From: Thermoplasmata archaeon
GTDB taxonomy: Archaea; Thermoplasmatota; Thermoplasmata; Lutacidiplasmatales; UBA184
NCBI GenBank assembly: GCA_030037875.1
Contig: JASHPV010000081.1
Coordinates: 1 to 19,220 of the forward strand
Direction: 5' to 3'
Length of the DNA stretch: 19,220 nucleotides
Numbering within the stretch: the first letter of the stretch is position 1; every line of letters begins with the position of its first letter. Position numbers and translations under genes: made by a program. This document shows positions 13,784 to 19,220 of this stretch, piece after piece. The notes below the pieces were generated by a model. That model had not been told where the DNA came from and did no database searches. It saw only the letters and a list, made by a program, of their open reading frames with translations.

Positions 13784-13799
13784 GGTTCTCATATGAACC
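13784..13799. promoter_or_regulatory. Inverted repeat GGTTC-N6-GAACC in the HTH_10/ubiD intergenic region
   Basis: GGTTC (13784-13788) and GAACC (13795-13799) flank TCATAT. The centre overlaps the likely TATA element of the minus-strand regulator. Could be an operator for that HTH_10 protein; differs from the 9046 site, so each paralogue may have its own target. Confidence 0.4.
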
Positions 13800-13828
13800 T
13801 TCTTGCCTTCGTCTTCGCCGACCGTCTG

Positions 13829-13836
13829 TTAAATAA
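13829..13836 (+). promoter_or_regulatory. TATA box of the ubiD-ubiA operon
   Basis: TTAAATAA, centred about 27 nt upstream of the ubiD ATG at 13860, which is the spacing expected for a leaderless archaeal transcript. No ribosome binding site precedes the ATG, in agreement. Confidence 0.68.
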
Positions 13837-13859
13837 CGCGTCGGGCTGAGCGGACTCCT

Positions 13860-15341
13860 ATGGCCTACCGCGCCCTGGCCGATTTCCTCACGGACCTCGA
13901 GTCGCGGGGGGATCTCGTTCGCGTCCGGGATCCGGTCAGCCGGGACCTCGAGATCACCGAGATCACCCAACGGGTGATCCGGAAGGACGGGCCGGCACTG
14001 CTGTTCGAGAACGTCACTGGAAGCTCGATGCCCGTCGCGATGAACGTCCTCGGCGCTTCCCGGCGGATCGCCCGCGCCCTGGGGGCGGATTCCCTAGACG
14101 CCCCGATGGAGCGGATCGCCCGCCTCGTGCGACTCCGGCCCCCGGCGGGGGTGATGGGCGCGTTGAAGGACCTCAGTGGCACCCTGCAGACGCTGGACAC
14201 TCTGCGCTCCCTGGCTCCGAAGCGGGTGAGCAGCGCTCCCTGCCAGGAGGTCGAGACGGACCAGGTGGACCTCGACTCACTACCGATCCTCCGATGCTGG
14301 CCGGGTGACGGAGGCCGGACGATCACGTTCCCCATCGTCGTCACGAAGGACCCCGAAACGGGCGAGAGCCACACGGGGATCTACCGGCTGCAGCAGTACG
14401 GGCCCGACTCGCTGGGGATGCACTTCCAGATTCATCGGGTGGGCGCCAACAACTACCGGAAGTGGTGCGCCCGGGGAGAGCCGATGCCGGTGGCCGCGGC
14501 CATCGGGGCCGATCCGGCCACCGTTCTTGCCGGCCTTGCCCCGGTTCCGGAGGGAATCTCGAACTTCGTCTTCGCGGGGTTCTTGCGGGAAGAACCTCTC
14601 GAGCTCGTCTCCTGCCGCACCATCCCTCTCGAAGTGCCGGCCCAGGCAGAGATTGTGTTGGAAGGCTACGTAGACCCCGCGGAACGTCGCGTGGAAGGAC
14701 CGTTCGGCGACCACACCGGGTACTACTCCGCGCCGGAACCGTTCCCAGTGTTCCACGTGACCCACGTGACGCGCCGCCGGAATCCGGTCTACCTGGGCAC
14801 GGTTACCGGCAAGCCCCCGACCGAGGATTCGGTCCTCGGCAAGGCGGTGGAACGGCTGTTCCTCCCGATCATCCGACTGGTGCTTCCGGAGTTGGTGGAC
14901 ATGAACCTGCCCTCCGAGGGCCTGTTCATCAACGTGGCGGTCGTTTCGATCCGGAAGGCCTACCCGTACCACGCGCGCAAAGTGATGCACGCGCTCTGGG
15001 GGCTCGGCCAGATGATGTTCACTCGGTACGTGATCGTGGTCGACGAGGACGTGAACGTGCACGACCTGTCGGAGGTCCTGTACCGGGTAGGGCTCCAGGC
15101 GGACCCCGAGCGAGACCTGGAGTTGGTCCACGGCCCGGTTGACCAGCTGTCGATCTCCAACCCGGTCCCCAATCTGGGTGGCAAGATTGGAATCGATGCG
15201 ACCCGGAAGCGGCCGGACGAAAACTTCCCCCGTCCGTGGCCCGAGGAGATCCGGATGGACCCGAGCGTGGTGGCTCGCATTGACCAACTCGTGGCGCGGG
15301 TCCCGGCGCTATCGTTCCTCCGCGACGCTCGGCCCCCGTGA
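13860..15341 (+). CDS. ubiD: UbiD-family decarboxylase (menaquinone/ubiquinone biosynthesis)
   Basis: 493 residues, full length for the family. Characteristic blocks: DLDSLPILRCWPGDGGRTIT (~138-155), TGIYRLQQYGPDSLGMHFQI (~172-191) with Arg176, EGPFGDHTGYYS (279-290) with Glu279 and Asp284, and YLGTVTGKPPTEDS. Arg and the Glu/Asp pair correspond to the catalytic R-E-E/D set of UbiD enzymes, which use prenylated FMN supplied by UbiX. Decarboxylates a prenylated aromatic acid: 4-hydroxybenzoate in ubiquinone synthesis or 1,4-dihydroxy-6-naphthoate in the futalosine route to menaquinone (MqnL-like); archaea mostly make menaquinone, so the second is more likely (inference). Leaderless from the TATA box at 13829. 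Its stop overlaps the ubiA start by 4 nt (GTGA), so they are coupled. Confidence 0.93.
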   Translation: MAYRALADFLTDLESRGDLVRVRDPVSRDLEITEITQRVIRKDGPALLFENVTGSSMPVAMNVLGASRRIARALGADSLDAPMERIARLVRLRPPAGVMGALKDLSGTLQTLDTLRSLAPKRVSSAPCQEVETDQVDLDSLPILRCWPGDGGRTITFPIVVTKDPETGESHTGIYRLQQYGPDSLGMHFQIHRVGANNYRKWCARGEPMPVAAAIGADPATVLAGLAPVPEGISNFVFAGFLREEPLELVSCRTIPLEVPAQAEIVLEGYVDPAERRVEGPFGDHTGYYSAPEPFPVFHVTHVTRRRNPVYLGTVTGKPPTEDSVLGKAVERLFLPIIRLVLPELVDMNLPSEGLFINVAVVSIRKAYPYHARKVMHALWGLGQMMFTRYVIVVDEDVNVHDLSEVLYRVGLQADPERDLELVHGPVDQLSISNPVPNLGGKIGIDATRKRPDENFPRPWPEEIRMDPSVVARIDQLVARVPALSFLRDARPP

Positions 15342-16219
15342 GCGCTCCGCCGACTCCGCCGTCCGGTTGGGCGCGCGAACTGGGGCGATTCCTCGAAATC
15401 CAGACCATCGGCCTCAACCTCCCCTTCGGCTTGGCGTTCCTTCTGGCGGCGGCCCATGGTCTCCCCCGCTGGCAGACCGTCGTGCTGGTGATCATCGCGC
15501 TCGTCGCCGCGCGCAACGCCGGACACGCCTTCAACCGATGGACGGACCGTAAGCAGGACGCCCTCAATCCCCGGACCCAGAACCGCGCCCTCGTGACTGG
15601 ACGACTATCCCCCGGATTCGCGATCGCAGTGACCGTCGTGAGCGCCGCGGTTCTCGTCGTATGCGCCGCGCTTCTGAATCGCCTCTCGCTCGAACTCGCC
15701 CCGGTGGCCTTGGCCCTCGTGCTCGGATACAGTTACACGAAGCGGTACACGTCGTACACGACGGTATTCCTTGGCCTGGTGCAGGCCGTAGTGCCCGCGG
15801 GGGTCTTCATCGCCGTGACCGGGACCCTCCCGGGCGTTGCCATCGTGGCCGTCTTCGCCCTCCTGGCCTGGGGGACCGCCTTCGAAACGATCCACAGTCT
15901 CGGCGACCTATCGACGGATCGGAACCTCGGTCTCTACTCCCTCCCGCGTCGCCTGGGAGTTCGGAGAAGCCTCGTGCTCGTCGGGGCGCTCCACGCCGCG
16001 GCGCTCCTGTTGTTCGCACTCTTCGGTGTTTTGGAGCACTACGACCTTCCCTTCTGGGTAGCACTGGCTGGAATGGTGGGAGTCATGGCGTACTCCGACC
16101 TTACTCTTCCACGGCATCTGGATCGAGTGGCCGTTCCGTTCCAGCGACATTTCGTGTTCGCGCTAATGTTTCTGGCCGGGGTCGTCGTGAGCCTAGCGTT
16201 CCCGGGATTGCCGCTCTAG
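15338..16219 (+). CDS. ubiA: UbiA-family prenyltransferase
   Basis: 293 residues with about eight to nine transmembrane segments. Both Asp-rich motifs that bind Mg and prenyl diphosphate are visible: NRWTDRKQD (Asn66, Asp70, Asp74) and SLGDLSTDRNLGLYSLP (Asp190, Asp194). Transfers a long isoprenoid chain to an aromatic acid in the membrane. Paired with UbiD the substrate is likely 4-hydroxybenzoate or a futalosine-pathway naphthoate (MqnP-like). Geranylgeranylglyceryl-phosphate or heme O synthase are family alternatives but the UbiD partner argues against them. Start is GTG 15338 in a GTGA overlap with the ubiD stop; no separate ribosome site, consistent with reinitiation. Prenyl chain length cannot be told from sequence by eye. 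Confidence 0.91.
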   Translation: MSAPPTPPSGWARELGRFLEIQTIGLNLPFGLAFLLAAAHGLPRWQTVVLVIIALVAARNAGHAFNRWTDRKQDALNPRTQNRALVTGRLSPGFAIAVTVVSAAVLVVCAALLNRLSLELAPVALALVLGYSYTKRYTSYTTVFLGLVQAVVPAGVFIAVTGTLPGVAIVAVFALLAWGTAFETIHSLGDLSTDRNLGLYSLPRRLGVRRSLVLVGALHAAALLLFALFGVLEHYDLPFWVALAGMVGVMAYSDLTLPRHLDRVAVPFQRHFVFALMFLAGVVVSLAFPGLPL

Positions 16220-16329
16220 GGTTGGCGTCATTTCCTCGTCGGTCCGGCCGTCGGAACACAGCAGTTTAGCGCCACATCGCGCGAATTCGGGCCATAACCC
16301 CATATCCTGTAACCGGCTGGCGGGTCCGT

Positions 16330-16686
16330 ATGCCGCAGGTAATGATCGGCCTCTCGGCGCGGGACTACAAGACCACCAACGAGGTCTGGCGACTCGCCAA
16401 GCGCCACCTCAATCCGATTGTCCGACGGCGGATTGGCTGGCGGGGCCGCTCGAGTTTCCTGCGCCAACTGATCCTGTATGGATTCGAACGGGCCAGTGAG
16501 AACCCGGCCGCCTTCCTCCACGAGGTACGAGAGACGCACGACCCGCTCATCGGTAAACGCGGCCGATCGGAAGCCGGGGCAGAACGGCGAGAGGCCCTCA
16601 TCGCGTCGTGGGGCGCGTTCTTCCCTTCGGACAATGCCCCTAGCCGACGAACCCGGAAACCCACCACCGGACGTGGCGGCGACTGA
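16330..16686 (+). CDS. Small basic protein, possible ribbon-helix-helix fold
   Basis: 118 residues, not recognised with confidence. The N-terminal strand PQVMIGLSARDY followed by TNEVWRLAKRHL and then GRSSFLRQLILYGFERA has the strand-helix-helix rhythm of RHH DNA-binding proteins, with an insertion between. The C-terminal third is charged and ends with SRRTRKPTTGRGG, probably disordered. A TATA-like CCATATCC (about 16300-16307) lies 27 nt before the ATG, so it can be leaderless. The frame is open across the whole gene and the ORF starts well at ATG 16330. The downstream arcS start at 16634 would overlap it by 53 nt; a later arcS start at 16757 would not. Could be a regulator of arcS or an RNA-binding protein (inference). 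Confidence 0.6.
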   Translation: MPQVMIGLSARDYKTTNEVWRLAKRHLNPIVRRRIGWRGRSSFLRQLILYGFERASENPAAFLHEVRETHDPLIGKRGRSEAGAERREALIASWGAFFPSDNAPSRRTRKPTTGRGGD

Positions 16687-18616
16687 GTCGTCCTCAGGCC
16701 AGGCGCCGGCGACCGCGGGGCCGTCGCCGGACGGCCGAGGCTCTCTGACCCGCGGGATGACGGTCGGGGCCGGAGCGCTGCTGCGCGGATCGGGCCGGGT
16801 TGGTCCGCTTCATTTCGAGACCCCCGAGATCATCTGGAGTCGCACGGAACCGCCGGCCGGCACCCGCTCCGTGGGAGAGTCCCGGCTCGAGCTCTTCCGG
16901 GGTGCGGATCTTCCGGTGGGCCACCGGGAGCTCTCGCTCCGTCGCGGCGAGGCCCAACTGTCGTTGCGATTCCCGGTTCCGACACCCGAGATCTCGGGTT
17001 CGCCCGGACTATGGCAGGTCGCGTACCCTGGGGTGGCCTACCTCCATTGGCCCCTCGCCGACCCTGAGTGGACGGCGCTCGGCGAGGAACGGCCAGAAAT
17101 GGTCGTGCTGGGGAACGCCCGGGCTCTCTGGCAGGATGGAAAACCATTCGTTCACGCCCTCATCGACATTCGGACCCGGCTCGGGGGATACCCGTTGCTT
17201 TGGACTCCCCGGCTGGCTCTTCCGCATCGGCTCGGCCTGTTGGCGTGGCTCGGGATCGACTTGGTCGATACGACGGAGGGACTCTGGTCGGCGGCCCACG
17301 GCACGTACTTCGACGCGTCCTTGGGATCGGTGCGGGCGGAGTCCGCCCGGGGCGAGCGCGCCTGCAAGTGCCCCAGCTGCCAGGCCGACCCCTCGGGTTC
17401 TCTCGAGGAGCACACCGAGGCCACCTTCGCCCGGGAGATGGCGGAGGTTCGGCTGGCCGTGCGAGACGGCCGCCTCCGAGAGCTCGTGGAGGCACGCTTG
17501 ACGGCGGAACCGGCGGTCGCGGAATTGCTCCGCTATGCCGATCGCTTGATGGCCGGGCTGCTGCAGGCGAGGACACCGGTCGTCTCCCGAGCGCAGCGGA
17601 CCTACGTGCTGCGCGAATCCCGCCGACGCCCGGAAGTGGTGCGTTTCCTCTCACGTCTCATCGAACGGTACCGCCCACCCCCCTCGAAGCGAGTCCTGCT
17701 CCTCGTGCCCTGCTCGCGGACGAAACCGTATCGGAACTCTCGAAGCCATCGAAGGTTCGCCCGGGCGTGGGAGAACTGGCCTCACGCACCGCTCCTCCAC
17801 GTCGTCTCGGTCTCCTCGCCGCTGGGATTGGTCCCCCGAGAGCTCGAGGATGTGTACCCGGCCCGGCACTACGACATTCCGGTGACCGGGGAGTGGGAGG
17901 AAGACGAACGCTCCGCCGTGCTGCGTTCCCTGGAAACCCTGCTCACGCGGGGGGCGTATACCCAGGTGATAGCCCATCTCGACCCCGGAGAGTACGCTTT
18001 CCTTGGCGGGGCACTGCCGGAGCGGCTTCATCCCCGCTGGACCCTTACCGACGATCACACCACAAGCCCGGTCGCAATACAGGGGCTCCACGCCGCTCTG
18101 CTCGCGAGCGACCTCGGTCCCGATCCCCCATCCCTCGGACCGCTCGTGGCGGCAAAGGAGGGTCTCGAGGCGCTCGCTCGGTTCCAGTTTGGGCCACGCG
18201 CGGGCGAATTGTTGTTCGCCCCGCCGACCAGGTTGGAGGGCCGGCCCTGGGCTCAACGATTGACCGATGGGCAGGGAAAGGACCTGGCTACCTGGGCGGA
18301 AGAGCGGGGACTGTTCCAGCTGACCGTCGCGGGAGGTTTCCGAATCCTGCCGGCGGGCGCGCTCTGCGTCGAGGTCGATCCAGGGGTGACCCTGACGGGC
18401 GACCTGTTCGCCCCCGGAGTGCGCGCCGCCGATCCGGCGATTTCTCCCGGTGACGCCGTCGTTCTGGTACGGTCGGGGACCCTCCTCGGAGTGGGCGAGT
18501 CGGTTCTCTCAGGTGCGTTGATGACCGAGCTGCCCCGTGGCCTGGCCGTTAAGGTACGGCACCGGAGTCATACGACGGGGTCGGAGCCACGGGGGGTCCC
18601 ACCGACATCTCCATGA
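16634..18616 (+). CDS. arcS: Archaeosine synthase ArcS (TgtA2), TGT-like with DUF5591 and PUA domains
   Basis: About 660 residues from ATG 16634 (a start at 16757 would remove 41 disordered residues; no ribosome site helps to choose). Converts preQ0 at tRNA position 15 toward archaeosine, a euryarchaeal modification. The N-terminal ~330 residues form a tRNA-guanine transglycosylase-like domain with a CKCPSC zinc motif (Cys244, 246, 249). The middle domain carries VLLLVPCSRTKPYRNS (PCS 359-361, Lys364), the ArcS hallmark PCSxxKPY where the Lys is important for catalysis. The end (~570-650) is a PUA domain: ALCVEVDPGVTLTGDLFAPG ... VGESVLSGALM. Active-site Asp residues of a true TGT are not evident, in line with ArcS rather than TgtA1. 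tRNA-Val follows 23 nt downstream. Confidence 0.88.
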   Translation: MPLADEPGNPPPDVAATESSSGQAPATAGPSPDGRGSLTRGMTVGAGALLRGSGRVGPLHFETPEIIWSRTEPPAGTRSVGESRLELFRGADLPVGHRELSLRRGEAQLSLRFPVPTPEISGSPGLWQVAYPGVAYLHWPLADPEWTALGEERPEMVVLGNARALWQDGKPFVHALIDIRTRLGGYPLLWTPRLALPHRLGLLAWLGIDLVDTTEGLWSAAHGTYFDASLGSVRAESARGERACKCPSCQADPSGSLEEHTEATFAREMAEVRLAVRDGRLRELVEARLTAEPAVAELLRYADRLMAGLLQARTPVVSRAQRTYVLRESRRRPEVVRFLSRLIERYRPPPSKRVLLLVPCSRTKPYRNSRSHRRFARAWENWPHAPLLHVVSVSSPLGLVPRELEDVYPARHYDIPVTGEWEEDERSAVLRSLETLLTRGAYTQVIAHLDPGEYAFLGGALPERLHPRWTLTDDHTTSPVAIQGLHAALLASDLGPDPPSLGPLVAAKEGLEALARFQFGPRAGELLFAPPTRLEGRPWAQRLTDGQGKDLATWAEERGLFQLTVAGGFRILPAGALCVEVDPGVTLTGDLFAPGVRAADPAISPGDAVVLVRSGTLLGVGESVLSGALMTELPRGLAVKVRHRSHTTGSEPRGVPPTSP

Positions 18617-18639
18617 TGGCGGCGTCGTCTGGTCGTCCA

Positions 18640-18712
18640 GGGCCGGTCGTCTAGCGGTGAGGATGCCGCGCTTACAACGCGGAGATCGGCGGTTCGAATC
18701 CGTCCCGGCCCA
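18640..18712 (+). tRNA. tRNA-Val (anticodon UAC)
   Basis: 73 nt forming a full cloverleaf. Acceptor arms GGGCCGG (18640-18646) and CCGGCCC (18705-18711), discriminator A18712. Anticodon arm CCGCG-CTTACAA-CGCGG, anticodon TAC at 18673-18675, so it reads GUA codons for valine. T arm GGCGG-TTCGAAT-CCGTC with one G-U pair. D loop starts TAGCGG, giving A14 and G15, and the variable loop AGATC supplies C48; the G15-C48 pair marks the archaeosine site. No CCA is encoded, as is usual in archaea. No intron. Twenty-three nt downstream of arcS, so possibly transcribed with it. Confidence 0.96.
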
Positions 18713-18829
18713 TCGCGCCGGTGCGTGCCACCCATTCGTTGAAAATTGTACGACCATCCACCACTTCGCTTGACGTGTCGGCGCACCGCGGGGTTGGGTC
18801 GCGGTCCAGGTCGGGCTGTTGATGCGGCG

Positions 18830-19219
18830 CTAGTCCTTCTCGGCCGGAGACGCGGAGGAGTACGCTCGGCTCCACGCCTCGGACAGCTCGTCCCGGCGCG
18901 GCCTGTAGACCTCATCGAAGAATCGACGACGTGATTCAAGGGTCTCGCGGTCGAAACCATCGACGATCCGCACCGCCTCGTCCCATGCGGAACGGAAGTT
19001 CTGCTTCGTTCCGAAGCGGGCCGCGATCTGCTTTTGGAAATCGGCGTCCGTTTGGTCCTTGTCGCCGATCGTAAAGAGCAGCGTAGCGGCTTTGGGGTCC
19101 CGGTATGCCTCCTCATCGCCCAGGTGATAGGGCTCCCGCGTCGGTTCCGCGGGCAGCGGTGCTCCTGCTCCCTTGGCTTCCCCTTCCGGCCTGGACGGCG
19201 TGCCCCGGAAACCTCGTTT
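18830..19219 (-). CDS. C-terminal end of an unrecognised protein (start beyond the window)
   Basis: An open frame on the minus strand running off the right edge and ending with TAG at 18830-18832; it gives 129 residues. The N-terminal visible part is Gly/Pro/Glu-rich and probably disordered (first ~30 residues), then comes a compact helical, charged region: YHLGDEEAYRDPKAATLLFT, GDKDQTDADFQKQIAARFG, and RRRFFDEVYRPRRDELSEAW. No transmembrane segment, no cysteines, no domain I can name. No ATG is within the window in a good place. Converges on tRNA-Val and arcS with a 117-nt gap (18713-18829) in which I see nothing. Confidence 0.6.
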   Translation of the reverse strand, partial: KRGFRGTPSRPEGEAKGAGAPLPAEPTREPYHLGDEEAYRDPKAATLLFTIGDKDQTDADFQKQIAARFGTKQNFRSAWDEAVRIVDGFDRETLESRRRFFDEVYRPRRDELSEAWSRAYSSASPAEKD

Positions 19220-19220
19220 C

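Noticed and set aside
14280..15287. 335-codon minus-strand frame opposite ubiD
   Set aside because: UbiD motifs on the + strand are unmistakable; this frame is a His/Val/Arg-rich shadow.
16478..16633. Longer N-terminus for ArcS beginning at 16478
   Set aside because: It would overlap much of the small basic gene and adds low-complexity residues; ATG 16634 or 16757 fits better.
17068..18453. 461-codon + strand frame inside arcS
   Set aside because: A shifted-frame shadow of arcS; Arg/Gly/Pro-rich, no domain.
18537..18773. Short frames crossing the tRNA-Val gene on both strands
   Set aside because: The full cloverleaf explains this stretch; the frames are accidental.
1..19220. CRISPR array, IS element, integrase or att site
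   Set aside because: I saw no regularly spaced direct repeats, transposase or recombinase motifs, or duplicated tRNA ends in the window.

Overview
The window is high-GC DNA that looks archaeal, most likely from the Thermoplasmatota or a related euryarchaeal lineage. The clues are an archaeosine synthase gene (arcS/tgtA2), a Hef-type helicase, two regulators with the HTH_10 (bacterio-opsin activator type) C-terminal domain, TATA boxes about 25-40 nt before start codons that often lack a Shine-Dalgarno site, and a tRNA gene with no encoded CCA. The exact lineage is inferred; no rRNA gene is present.

Left part (1-6,300). A 5'-truncated Hef-like helicase on the + strand converges on a dUTPase gene. 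The dUTPase gene lies downstream of a minus-strand polyhydroxyalkanoate (PHA) operon. In transcription order the operon encodes an AbrB-like protein (candidate granule regulator), an acetoacetyl-CoA reductase (PhaB/FabG type), a small phasin-like protein, PhaE, PhaC (class III PHA synthase with Cys-Asp-His triad) and a crotonase-family hydratase with an extra C-terminal helical tail. The first three genes are joined by ATGA overlaps, and a TATA box sits just upstream of the first gene. Together they would reduce acetoacetyl-CoA, polymerise 3-hydroxyacyl-CoA and coat and control the granules. No beta-ketothiolase gene is in view.

Middle part (6,300-9,900). Two divergent gene pairs stand here: alpha/beta hydrolase with a seven-helix PQ-loop-like membrane protein, and a SnoaL/NTF2-like protein with an HTH_10 regulator. 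Both divergent intergenic regions carry nearly the same 16-bp palindrome (GGCGAACA-NN-TTCGCT), placed almost midway between the opposing starts. This looks like a small autoregulated regulon and is the most interesting new signal in the window.

Right part (9,900-19,220). A PEBP/YbhB-like protein is followed by a PadR regulator-ABC ATPase-ABC permease efflux operon with overlapping palindromes in its promoter. Then come a second HTH_10 regulator (minus strand), a leaderless ubiD-ubiA pair for quinone biosynthesis, a small basic protein with a possible ribbon-helix-helix fold, arcS, tRNA-Val(UAC), and the 3' end of an unrecognised minus-strand gene running off the window. No mobile elements or CRISPR arrays were seen.
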